NCBI GenBank assembly: GCA_905479625.1
Contig: CAJQNF010000051.1
Coordinates: forward strand, 1 to 64,000
Length of the DNA stretch: 64,000 bases
Direction of reading: 5' to 3'
Source of the DNA: an uncultured Flavobacteriaceae bacterium
Lineage (GTDB): Bacteria; Bacteroidota; Bacteroidia; Flavobacteriales; Flavobacteriaceae
Below, one piece after another: positions 40,538-50,102 of the stretch (position 1 is its first letter; every line of letters starts with the position of its first letter). The notes under the pieces are model-generated. The model did no database searches. It worked only from the letters and a program-made list of their open reading frames with translations, and was not told where the DNA came from. Made by a program: the position numbers and the translations under genes.

Positions 40538-42880
40538 ATGTCTACAGTCTCTAAAAAAGTTCCATTCGGTCAAAAAGTCGCCTTTGGAATTGGTATGCTT
40601 GCCAATCAAATGTTTCCTGCAGCCATGGGTATATTTATGGTAGTATTAGTGCAAGACCTGGGTTTTCCCGGTTGGATGTGGGGGGTGATATTCTTTACGC
40701 CTAGACTTTTTGATTCTATCACAGATCCAATTATGGGGTTTATTTCGGATAATACGAAATCAAAATATGGAAGACGTAAACAATATGTTTTATTAGGCGC
40801 TATAATAATGGGAATTTCATTCTCAATTCTGTGGCAATTGTATAGAGAAAATGGTATAGAATATAATTTCATTTATTTTATGTTATGGTCTTTTATATTT
40901 TATTTAGGGTTAACAATTTTTAGTGTGCCTTATGTTGCTATGGGCTATGAAATGAGTGATGATTTTCATGAACGAACCAATATTATGGCTGTTGCCCAAT
41001 GGATTGGACAATGGGCATGGGTTATAGCACCATGGTTTTGGGTAATTATGTACGATCAGGGCTGGTTTGAATCTGCTGATGTTGCCACAAGAACAATAGC
41101 CGTTTGGGTTGGCGTTATTTGTATGATTTTTGCAATGGTGCCTGCTATTTTTATAAAGAGTAAATCTACATTAAACGAAGATTATCAACCGTTAAATGTA
41201 AAAAATATAGGAAACAGTTTTAATGGAATTATTGATGGGTTTAAGGAGGCTTTCAAAAATAAACCTTTTAGAAAATTATGTATTGCCACTTTTTTGGTCT
41301 TCAATGCTTTTAATACAGTTGCTGCTTTTACTTTTTTTATTGTTGTCTATTATTTATTTAGTGGGGATGCTGGTGCGGCCGGAATATGGCCTACGCTTTT
41401 TGGCAGCTTAGGTGCTTTATCTACAACATTCCTGGTTATTCCAATAGTGACGAGAATGTCGAAAATAATGGGAAAAAAAAGAGCTTTTATAGCATCTCAA
41501 AGTATTTCAATCCTAGGGTATTTTATGCTTTGGTTTTTATTCATACCCGGAAAACCCTATATGTTCATTTTCGCCTTACCATTTTTTGCTTTTGGTATAG
41601 GAAGTTTATTTACACTAATGATGTCTATGACGGCAGATGTAATTGACCTTGATGAATTAAATACAGGATTGCGAAGAGAGGGTGTTTTTGGGGCCATATA
41701 TTGGTGGATGGTTAAGTTTGGTTTTGCCATAGCTGGTTTATTAAGTGGTCTAATTTTGTCAATTATAGGTTTTGATGCTGATGCTGCTTCTCAGACGGAA
41801 GGGGCAATAACCGGATTAAGATTATTCTTTTCAGGCTTACCAATGCTAGGAACGTTAATTGCTATTTTAGTGATGTGGGGTTATGACATGACCGAAGAGC
41901 GCGCCAATGAAATAAGTATCGAATTGAATAGGCGCAAGGCTGCTGAAAGCCCAGACCTCACTGCCAAATATAAAAGTGGTAAATTATTATCATTTGTATC
42001 AGAAGGTTTAAATATTGATTCAAAAAACAGTATTGATTTCTCCACAAAATCTAAGGCAGAAATTAAAAAACGCTATGCCAGTTCATTGAAGGATGGTCTT
42101 TACGGTTTATGTTTTAGTCCTTATGAGGAAGGACAGGATATTGGCGATATCTTAACTGAAGATCAAATAAGAAAGCGAATGGATATCATTGCTCCTTACA
42201 CGAAATGGGTGCGTTCTTTTTCTTGCACAGAAGGCAACGAGTTTATTCCTAAAGTAGCGAAAGAAAAAGGGCTAAAAACAATGGTTGGTGCCTGGATTGG
42301 GAATGATAAAGCTCAAAATGATAATGAGATTAGCGCCTTAATTAATCTTGCGAATCAAGGGCATGTTGACGTAGCAGTAGTCGGAAATGAAGTTTTACTT
42401 AGAAACGAATTGACAGTGCAGGAAATAATTGATTATATCAAACAAGTAAAACGGGCATTACCAGACATATCCGTTTCTTATGTGGATGCTTATTATCAAT
42501 TCTCAGAGCATCCAGAACTGGTTGAAGTTTGCGATGTTATTCTGGCTAATTGTTATCCATTTTGGGAGGGTTGTCATATAGATCAAGCATCAAATTATTT
42601 ACAACAAATGTATAAAGTTGTCGAAAAAGCTTCACAAGGTAAATCAGTTATGATTACTGAAACTGGTTGGCCTAGCGAAGGGGATAAAACAAATGAAGCA
42701 GAAGCTACCCAGGAAAATGCCATTAAGTATTTTATCGATGTTAACAATTGGGCAAACAAACAAGGAGTGAAGTTGTATTATTTCTCATCATTTGATGAAT
42801 CTTGGAAGGTTCATCACGAAGGAGATGTGGGGCAGCGTTGGGGAATTTGGAATAAAAATGAAGAACTAAAAAATATATAA
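40538..42880 (+). CDS. Fusion protein: GPH-family MFS sugar transporter (about aa 1-475) joined to C-terminal GH17 domain (about aa 490-780)
   Basis: Single 780-aa frame. N-terminus FGQKVAFGIGMLANQMFPAAMGIF, FDSITDPIMGFISDNTKSKYGRRKQYVL, VPYVAMGYEM (GPH hallmarks); C-terminus YGLCFSPYEEGQ...VVGNEVLLRN...VMITETGWPS...YFSSFDESWK (GH17), highly similar to the next ORF. Confidence 0.9.
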   Translation: MSTVSKKVPFGQKVAFGIGMLANQMFPAAMGIFMVVLVQDLGFPGWMWGVIFFTPRLFDSITDPIMGFISDNTKSKYGRRKQYVLLGAIIMGISFSILWQLYRENGIEYNFIYFMLWSFIFYLGLTIFSVPYVAMGYEMSDDFHERTNIMAVAQWIGQWAWVIAPWFWVIMYDQGWFESADVATRTIAVWVGVICMIFAMVPAIFIKSKSTLNEDYQPLNVKNIGNSFNGIIDGFKEAFKNKPFRKLCIATFLVFNAFNTVAAFTFFIVVYYLFSGDAGAAGIWPTLFGSLGALSTTFLVIPIVTRMSKIMGKKRAFIASQSISILGYFMLWFLFIPGKPYMFIFALPFFAFGIGSLFTLMMSMTADVIDLDELNTGLRREGVFGAIYWWMVKFGFAIAGLLSGLILSIIGFDADAASQTEGAITGLRLFFSGLPMLGTLIAILVMWGYDMTEERANEISIELNRRKAAESPDLTAKYKSGKLLSFVSEGLNIDSKNSIDFSTKSKAEIKKRYASSLKDGLYGLCFSPYEEGQDIGDILTEDQIRKRMDIIAPYTKWVRSFSCTEGNEFIPKVAKEKGLKTMVGAWIGNDKAQNDNEISALINLANQGHVDVAVVGNEVLLRNELTVQEIIDYIKQVKRALPDISVSYVDAYYQFSEHPELVEVCDVILANCYPFWEGCHIDQASNYLQQMYKVVEKASQGKSVMITETGWPSEGDKTNEAEATQENAIKYFIDVNNWANKQGVKLYYFSSFDESWKVHHEGDVGQRWGIWNKNEELKNI

Positions 42881-42882
42881 TT

Positions 42883-43770
42883 ATGTCTGTAAGAGCAGGA
42901 AAAATAAGATCATTAATTGGAATAGACCAAGCTGATAAAACCGATAAAGGGTTACAGAATTTATATAAGAGGCTATTAAAAAATGGAATGCATGGCTTGT
43001 GTTTTAGCCCTTATGAAGAAGGGCAAGAGCCTGGAGATCAAATTTCTGAGGAGCAAATCAGGAGAAGGATGAAAATAATAAAACCATATACTAAATGGAT
43101 TCGTTCATTTTCTTGTACCGATGGCAACGAAGTCATTCCTCGTATCGCTCATGAATATGGTATTAAAACAATGGTTGGTGCCTGGTTAGGAGACGATCCG
43201 GAAATCAATAAGCGAGAAATAGCCAACTTAATTAAATTGGCAAAAGAAGGTTATGTTGATATTGCAGCAGTAGGAAATGAAGTGATGTATCGTAAAGACT
43301 TGTCTGAAGATGAATTATTGGCTTTTATGCATCAGGTAAAAGAGGCCGTTCCGGAAATACCTATGGGCTATGTAGATGCTTATTATGAATTTTCAAACCG
43401 CCCGAGAATTACAGAAGCATGTGATGTGATTTTGGCAAATTGTTATCCGTTTTGGGAAGGCTGTAGTTTAGAGTACTCATTAATTTATATGAAAGAAATG
43501 TACAATCAGGCTGTTAAAGCAGCCAATGGAAAAAAAGTGATCATTTCTGAAACGGGATGGCCATCTATGGGAGGAAGTTTTCAAGGCTCGCACCCATCTT
43601 TTCCAAATGCAATGAAGTATTTTATCAATACACAATTATGGTCACAGCAAGACGATATAGATATTTTTTACTTTTCGTCCTTTGATGAATCCTGGAAGGT
43701 AGGATCAGAAGGGGATGTTGGTGCTTTCTGGGGTCTATGGGATAAAAATGAGAAAATCAAGAAATTTTAA
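42883..43770 (+). CDS. Stand-alone cytosolic GH17 family protein, paralogue of the fused domain
   Basis: HGLCFSPYEEGQEPGDQISEEQIRRRMKIIKPYTKWIRSFSCTDGNE; AVGNEVMYR; IISETGWPS; no signal peptide. Confidence 0.88.
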   Translation: MSVRAGKIRSLIGIDQADKTDKGLQNLYKRLLKNGMHGLCFSPYEEGQEPGDQISEEQIRRRMKIIKPYTKWIRSFSCTDGNEVIPRIAHEYGIKTMVGAWLGDDPEINKREIANLIKLAKEGYVDIAAVGNEVMYRKDLSEDELLAFMHQVKEAVPEIPMGYVDAYYEFSNRPRITEACDVILANCYPFWEGCSLEYSLIYMKEMYNQAVKAANGKKVIISETGWPSMGGSFQGSHPSFPNAMKYFINTQLWSQQDDIDIFYFSSFDESWKVGSEGDVGAFWGLWDKNEKIKKF

Positions 43771-43809
43771 GAGATAGTTTAAGACGAAAAAAAAATTAAT
43801 AAAAGGAAA

Positions 43810-44739
43810 ATGAATTATACAACAGCATTAAATATGGCGTCAGGAAAAGCTATTTGTTATTCTGGTTTTCGAGAAGGTCAAAAACCGGGAGGAGTTGTTC
43901 CGAGCTATGAAGAGATTAAAGAAGATCTTCAAATGCTTCAACATCATTGGCAATACCTTCGCCTGTATGACTGTGATCCACATGCTGAAATAGTTCTAGA
44001 AGTTATCCAAAACGAGAATCTTGATTTTAAAGTAATGCTTGGTGCATACATTGTTGCAGAAGCCAATAATTACGGTTGTCCATGGGGTGGGTCTTATTCT
44101 GAAGATCAGTTGCACAACAATAAATCAATCAATGAAAAACAGATCAGGAAGTTAATTCATTTAGCGAACAAATTTCCCGACATCATATTTTCATTATCTG
44201 CAGGGAATGAGGCTTGCGTTGATTGGACGGATCACTATGTACCCGTTGACAGTGTCATCGAATATGTAAAGATGATAAAAAAGGAAACCAAACAGCCAGT
44301 TACATTTTGTGAAAACTATCTCCCTTGGCTCGACAAGCTAAAAGGTCTGGTGGAAGTAGTCGATTTTATTTCGATTCATACGTATCCGGTTTGGGAGTAT
44401 AAGAACATTCATGAAGCAATGGAATATACAAAAAGCAATTATTTTGCTGTTGCAGATACGTATCCTGATAAACCAGTGGTTATCACTGAAGCCGGATGGA
44501 CAACCTATTCAAATGGAAAAGGTATTTGTCCAAGTAATGTAAGTGAAGAATTTCAAAGCATTTATTATAATGATTTGATGGATTGGAGCATGGATGCAAA
44601 TATTCTTACCTTTGTTTTTGAAGCTTTTGATGAATCCTGGAAAGGATCTAGCGAAGCCTTGGAGCCCGAAAAGCATTGGGGACTGTTTACAGTGAATAGA
44701 AAACCAAAAAAAGTTATGCAGAACCTTTTTAGCATATAA
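43810..44739 (+). CDS. GH17 family protein, no signal peptide
   Basis: CYSGFREGQKPGG; LSAGNEACVDW; VVITEAGWTT; FVFEAFDESWKG. Confidence 0.85.
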   Translation: MNYTTALNMASGKAICYSGFREGQKPGGVVPSYEEIKEDLQMLQHHWQYLRLYDCDPHAEIVLEVIQNENLDFKVMLGAYIVAEANNYGCPWGGSYSEDQLHNNKSINEKQIRKLIHLANKFPDIIFSLSAGNEACVDWTDHYVPVDSVIEYVKMIKKETKQPVTFCENYLPWLDKLKGLVEVVDFISIHTYPVWEYKNIHEAMEYTKSNYFAVADTYPDKPVVITEAGWTTYSNGKGICPSNVSEEFQSIYYNDLMDWSMDANILTFVFEAFDESWKGSSEALEPEKHWGLFTVNRKPKKVMQNLFSI

Positions 44740-44879
44740 TAAAATGCGGAGTTGAAATAAAAGGATTCATTAGATCTGTTCTCGAGGTGTTTACGATAAT
44801 AAAAGCGAATATAACTTATTCTATATGTGGGTTAATTGCTTTTTGATACAGGATAATGTAGTTATATAATTCAACAGGT

Positions 44880-45638
44880 ATGTGGTTAAAAAATATAGTT
44901 TTTCTTTTAGTGACCTCCATAAGCTTTTGTCAAAGTGAACGACAATTGGTATGGGAAGACAATTTCGATGGTGATTTCCTTAATACTGAAGTTTGGAGTT
45001 TTGAACTTGGAGACGGCTGCCCTAATTTATGTGGCTGGGGAAATAACGAACTTCAGATCTATACCCAGAACAACCATGAATTAAAAGATGGACTCTTAAC
45101 AATTACAGCTAAACATAAGAATGGTGTATATTCTTCATCAAAAATAAACACACAAGGGAATCAAGAATTTCAATACGGCAAAATTGAAGTAAAAGCAAAA
45201 TTACCAAAAGGTAAAGGTTTATGGCCGGCATTTTGGATGTTGGGATCCAATATAAAAGAAGTAGGATGGCCATTATGCGGTGAGATCGATATATTGGAAT
45301 ACGTGGGAAAGGAGCCGGAGACAATTTTCACGACCCTTCATACTGAAGATAGTCATGGGTCTTCAATCAACACAAGAAAGGATGTCGTTAAGGGAATAGA
45401 AGAGGGGTTTCATATTTATTCAATTGACTGGACCAAAGACAAGATCGATTTTTATATTGATAACAATCTGTTTTATTCATTTCTACCAAAAAACAAAACT
45501 GTTGAAGTTTGGCCTTTTGATCAGCCTTTCTATATGATTCTTAACATGGCTATAGGCGGTAATTTTGGCGGAGCTGAAGTTGATAACAGCATGTTTCCTC
45601 AAGAATTTGTAATAGATTATGTGAGGGTATATCAATAA
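44880..45638 (+). CDS. GH16 family beta-glucanase, secreted
   Basis: Signal peptide MWLKNIVFLLVTSISFC; LVWEDNFDGD; catalytic EIDILEYVG; FVIDYVRVYQ. Confidence 0.93.
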   Translation: MWLKNIVFLLVTSISFCQSERQLVWEDNFDGDFLNTEVWSFELGDGCPNLCGWGNNELQIYTQNNHELKDGLLTITAKHKNGVYSSSKINTQGNQEFQYGKIEVKAKLPKGKGLWPAFWMLGSNIKEVGWPLCGEIDILEYVGKEPETIFTTLHTEDSHGSSINTRKDVVKGIEEGFHIYSIDWTKDKIDFYIDNNLFYSFLPKNKTVEVWPFDQPFYMILNMAIGGNFGGAEVDNSMFPQEFVIDYVRVYQ

Positions 45639-45791
45639 ATAAATTTCAGAAAGTTTAGATCAGGTGATAATTGTCAGAGGAATAGTCAAAAAAACGATCT
45701 ATTTTTGGAAAATTGATTTTTTTGGAAATTATAAATTCTTTTATAATATCTAAAAAAAACGTCTCGTTAATTATTTTATATCTTATTTGCC

Positions 45792-47300
45792 ATGAAAAAT
45801 ATTTTGTCAGTTTTGTTGGTCATTCCTATGCTATTATTATGGTCATGTAGTGACGATTCCACAGAAATTGAACCCGTGGTTCAAGGCACGGAAATTACCA
45901 AATTTTATTTTTTAAAAGCCAGTAATCCAGATCTGGATGTGGATCGGTATGCAACTATAGAAAATGATATCATAAGTACTAGACTACCTTTGGGCAGTGA
46001 CATTCAAAATATGGTGGCAAGTTTTAGTCATAGCGGCGCTGAAGTCCTGGTGAATAACATTGCACAAATTAGCGGTGAAACTGTTAATGATTTTACTGAA
46101 ATACAAAATTATAGAGTAAGTACTATAGATGGTAAATCGGGTCAATATGAAGTTGATATGACTTATTTTACAGGTCTTCCTGTGATCTACATAGAGACCG
46201 AAAATAATCAGGAGATTGATTCCAAAGAAGATTATTTTACAGGAACTTTATCCATGGAGGGTGGCCGTTATTATTCAGATTCACCTACGACCCCAATGAA
46301 AATTCGAGGCAGAGGGAATTCAACTTGGGGTGTTCATCCGAAAAAGCCTTATCAGTTAAAGTTCGATGAAAAGACAGAAATGTTAGGAATGCCGAAAGAT
46401 AAAAAATGGATCTTCCTTGCTGAATTCTCAGATAAGGCACTAATAAGAAATAAAATTGCCTTTGAATTGGGTTATTTGAGCCAATTGGATTATACACCTC
46501 AAAGTGTTTTTGTCGAGGTAGTAGTCAATGGTACTTATAATGGGATGTATCATATTTCTCAGAAAGTTGAAGAAAGTGACAACAGAGTGGTTCTGGGTGA
46601 TACGGGTTATTTACTAGAGATTGACCAGTTGGGAAGACTGGACCCGGATGATGTTTATTTTAGAACAGATAAGTTTTTGATCAATATAAAAGAACCCGAA
46701 ATAGAGTATAACAGTAATGAGTTTAATTATGTGAATGATTTGATCAATGAGTTTGAAGACGTATTAATGGGTTCTCAATTTAAGGATCCTGACGTGGGTT
46801 ATGCCAAATATATTGATATTGATAGTTTTATTGACTGGTATCTTATCAGTGAGATTACTAAGAACCAGGATTCCAAAAGCTTTTCAAGTATTTTCCTTAA
46901 TGTGATTCCTGGTGAAAAAATAAAAATGGGTCCACTTTGGGATTTTGATCTTGCTTTTGGAAACGTTGATTATTCAGAGTGTGAATTTCCAACGGGATTT
47001 TGGGTAAAACATCATGACTGGTATGCCAGGCTTTTTGAAGATGCGGTGTTTGTGGAAAAAGTAAAGAACAGATTTTTATATTATAAAGATAACCAGAATT
47101 TCATTCTGGAAAAAATGGACTTTTACGGGAATCAGTTAAAATGGTCTCAGCATGAAAATGATGTGAAATGGGATTTATTTGGAAGGTATGTTTGGCCTAA
47201 CCCAGTATTTTATGATTCACATCAAGCTGAGCTTGATCATCTGAAAAACTGGTATATTGATAGAATGAACTGGTTAGATACAGCGTTTAAAGCTTTATAA
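45792..47300 (+). CDS. CotH-like kinase-fold lipoprotein
   Basis: Lipobox LLWSCSDD; KIRGRGNSTWGVHPKKPYQLKFDEKTEMLGMPKDKKWIFLAEFSDKALIRNKIA; GPLWDFDLAFGN. Confidence 0.88.
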   Translation: MKNILSVLLVIPMLLLWSCSDDSTEIEPVVQGTEITKFYFLKASNPDLDVDRYATIENDIISTRLPLGSDIQNMVASFSHSGAEVLVNNIAQISGETVNDFTEIQNYRVSTIDGKSGQYEVDMTYFTGLPVIYIETENNQEIDSKEDYFTGTLSMEGGRYYSDSPTTPMKIRGRGNSTWGVHPKKPYQLKFDEKTEMLGMPKDKKWIFLAEFSDKALIRNKIAFELGYLSQLDYTPQSVFVEVVVNGTYNGMYHISQKVEESDNRVVLGDTGYLLEIDQLGRLDPDDVYFRTDKFLINIKEPEIEYNSNEFNYVNDLINEFEDVLMGSQFKDPDVGYAKYIDIDSFIDWYLISEITKNQDSKSFSSIFLNVIPGEKIKMGPLWDFDLAFGNVDYSECEFPTGFWVKHHDWYARLFEDAVFVEKVKNRFLYYKDNQNFILEKMDFYGNQLKWSQHENDVKWDLFGRYVWPNPVFYDSHQAELDHLKNWYIDRMNWLDTAFKAL

Positions 47301-47336
47301 TAGATTATTAATTCTTATGGGTAACAGCACTAGAAA

Positions 47337-47406
47337 GAGCAAATTTATTTTAAGTTCTGTTATTAATCAAAAATATCTTCTATCTTGCTGAGCAAATTTT
47401 TTTTAA
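47337..47406. repeat. Direct repeat GAGCAAATTT(A/T)TTTTAA (17 bp, two copies) upstream of MFS transporter
   Basis: Copies at 47337..47353 and 47390..47406, one mismatch. Confidence 0.5.
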
Positions 47407-47421
47407 AATCAATTCACTATT

Positions 47422-48879
47422 ATGGGACAAGCTAGTACAAAAAGAATCAATATTTATTTCGTAACCATTGTTATTACCCTCGGGGGATTGCTATTTGGAT
47501 ATGATACAGGTGTGATCAATGGGACACAGTTTTATTTTTCGAAATATTTCGAATTAACCGGTTGGTTAAAAGGATTTATAGTGAGTAGCGCACTAATAGG
47601 AGCACTTTTAGGAGCTGCTTCTGCTGGGATGATCTCAAAATCAATTGGGAGAAAGAAATCTTTGATTATATCGGCAGTTCTTTTTGCGATGTCAGCCTGG
47701 GGATCAGGATTACCCGATATACTGCCTGAATCGATGACCTTAATGGTGATTTTTAGGATTCTAGGAGGAATAGCTATTGGTATGGCATCAATGAACGCAC
47801 CAATGTATATAGCTGAGATAGCTCCGGCTAAAAATAGAGGTACGCTGGTTACTTACTATCAAATGGCTGTAGTTATTGGTTTCTTTGTGGTCTTTCTTGC
47901 GACTTATTTTATTGGAAACGGACTTACAGAACAACAGAATATTGATTATGGATGGAGGTATATGTTTTGGTCAGAATTAGTGCCAGCACTTGCCTTTTTT
48001 ATACTGCTTTTTATGGTGCCGAAAAGTCCTCGATGGCTCATGATCAAAGGAAATGAAGAGGAGGCGAAGAATGTTTTGGTAGCCATTCATGGTCAGGAAA
48101 TGGCTGATAAGGAATTTATTGAAATTAAAGAATCTATCCAGCAGGAAGGAACTGTTAAGAAAGCATCGATCTTTCAAAAGTCATTGTTCCCAATTGTAGT
48201 TATTGGTACAGTACTTTCTGTCTTACAACAATTTACTGGAATTAATGCGGTGCTCTATTATGGTGCCGATATATTCGAACAGGCACTTGGATTCGGAAAA
48301 GAAGATATTTTATTACAGCAGATTCTTTTAGCCACTGTAAATTTACTCTTTACATTCATTGCTATGTTTACTGTTGATAAACTTGGTCGAAAGCCTTTGT
48401 TAATCATAGGTGGTTTTGGGATGTTGATTGGTTTCTTGATTATGGGTTTCACCTTGTATTTTAGTGATTATTCAGCATTGAATTCAGCAGGTTTACCTTC
48501 AATTTCATCTACAGAAGGAATCATTTGTTTGGTAGGAATTCTTATGTTTATAGGCTCCTTTGCTATGTCAATGGGACCGATTGTATGGGTATTATTATCT
48601 GAAATATTTCCAAATAGTATCAGAAGTACCGCGATGGCAATTGCTGTTGCAGCGCAATGGCTGGCGAATTATTTTGTATCTCAGACCTTCCCGATCATTG
48701 TTGAAAGTGAGGCGAATGGACTAGTTTCATCTGGAGGAACATGGAATAATTCTTTACCATACTTTTTATTCTCGGCATTTATAGTTTTCATCATCTTCTT
48801 CACATGGAAATGGATTCCTGAAACGAAAGGAAAAACCTTGGAAGAAATGGAAGCTATTTTTAATAAAGGAAAAAGCTAA
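47422..48879 (+). CDS. MFS sugar transporter (sugar porter family), second copy
   Basis: GGLLFGYDTGVINGTQ; KSPRWLMIKGNEEEA; QQFTGINAVLYYGADIFE; ETKGKTLEEME. Confidence 0.95.
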   Translation: MGQASTKRINIYFVTIVITLGGLLFGYDTGVINGTQFYFSKYFELTGWLKGFIVSSALIGALLGAASAGMISKSIGRKKSLIISAVLFAMSAWGSGLPDILPESMTLMVIFRILGGIAIGMASMNAPMYIAEIAPAKNRGTLVTYYQMAVVIGFFVVFLATYFIGNGLTEQQNIDYGWRYMFWSELVPALAFFILLFMVPKSPRWLMIKGNEEEAKNVLVAIHGQEMADKEFIEIKESIQQEGTVKKASIFQKSLFPIVVIGTVLSVLQQFTGINAVLYYGADIFEQALGFGKEDILLQQILLATVNLLFTFIAMFTVDKLGRKPLLIIGGFGMLIGFLIMGFTLYFSDYSALNSAGLPSISSTEGIICLVGILMFIGSFAMSMGPIVWVLLSEIFPNSIRSTAMAIAVAAQWLANYFVSQTFPIIVESEANGLVSSGGTWNNSLPYFLFSAFIVFIIFFTWKWIPETKGKTLEEMEAIFNKGKS

Positions 48880-49096
48880 ACTTAATCTGTCTTATAGATT
48901 GATGCTTGGAAAAACCTGAGTATCAATATCTGATAATCATTTTGTTGAGTCGAACTTTTAGATAGTATAATATACCTGAAAGAATGACTTGGTGAGGTGT
49001 GCTCTTGGATACACATACAGAACAAAATGTAGACTTGGCATATGAAGTTACGCTACAATGATTTATAGGAAATTATAAGTTCTAACTATATAAATT

Positions 49097-50101
49097 ATGT
49101 TCATTGTTAATTCATTCTCCATTGCGGTGGTATTGCTTTTTATCACTATGCTTTGTTGGGGGTCATGGGCAAATACCCAAAAGCTCGCTACCCAAAAGTG
49201 GCCCTTTCAATTGTTTTATTGGGATTATGTAATAGGAATTTTTCTATGTGCTCTTGTTTTGGGACTTACACTTGGTAGTTCAGGGGAGGCTGGAAGACCC
49301 TTTATAGAAGACTTGCTACAAGCGGACCAGTCTTCGATTTTGGCATCTTTTTTAGGCGGTGTAATTTTTAATTTAGCGAATATCTTATTGGTTGCGGCCA
49401 TAGATATAGCGGGTATGGCTGTGGCTTTTCCAATCGGTATAGGTTTGGCCTTGGTTATTGGTGTTGTGGTCAATTATATCAAGTATCCAATTGGTGATCC
49501 TTTGATGTTGTTTGTAGGTGTATTACTAGTCGTAATCGCTATTTTACTTGATGCAAAGGCCTACAAAAATATTTCTACAAGAAATACCACGGTATCCAGC
49601 AAGGGAATAGGTCTTTCCTTAATAGCTGGAGTTTTAATGGGTTTCTTCTTTCGTTTTGTAGCAGATTCCATGTCGGTAGATTACACAAGTCCTGAAGTGG
49701 GTAAGTTTACACCGTATAGTGCTTTCTTTATGTTTTCTATAGGAGTGTTTATCTCTAATTTTCTTTGGAATTCTATAGTGATGGTTAAACCATTCTCTGG
49801 AGAACCAGTGAAATACAAAGATTATTTTACGAAGGGAAGTTTAAAATTACACAGTATAGGTTGGCTTGGAGGAATTATCTGGGCAGTTGGAATGTCATTC
49901 AGTCTGTTGGCATCTGAAAAGGCCGGCTTTGCTATTTCGTATGGTTTAGGACAAGGGGCCACCATGGTTGCAGCGATTTGGGGTGTATTTGTATGGAAGG
50001 AATTTAAAACTGCTGATACAAAAACAAAAAAACTGATCAATATGATGTTTGGGTTCTTTATTATAGGCTTGGTCCTGATCATCTATGCACGATTAAAATA
50101 A
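49097..50101 (+). CDS. GRP-family (glucose/ribose porter-like) DMT sugar transporter
   Basis: ITMLCWGSWANTQKLATQKWPFQLFYWDYVIGIFL; GVIFNLANILLVAAIDIAGMAVAFPIGIGLALVIGVVVNY; VWKEFK. Confidence 0.85.
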   Translation: MFIVNSFSIAVVLLFITMLCWGSWANTQKLATQKWPFQLFYWDYVIGIFLCALVLGLTLGSSGEAGRPFIEDLLQADQSSILASFLGGVIFNLANILLVAAIDIAGMAVAFPIGIGLALVIGVVVNYIKYPIGDPLMLFVGVLLVVIAILLDAKAYKNISTRNTTVSSKGIGLSLIAGVLMGFFFRFVADSMSVDYTSPEVGKFTPYSAFFMFSIGVFISNFLWNSIVMVKPFSGEPVKYKDYFTKGSLKLHSIGWLGGIIWAVGMSFSLLASEKAGFAISYGLGQGATMVAAIWGVFVWKEFKTADTKTKKLINMMFGFFIIGLVLIIYARLK

Positions 50102-50102
50102 A

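Noticed and set aside
40538-42880. Fusion as a mere ORF-calling artefact
   Set aside because: The frame is continuous with no stop through the linker, and both halves are complete domains; a sequencing error cannot be excluded without reads, so it is kept as a finding with that check.
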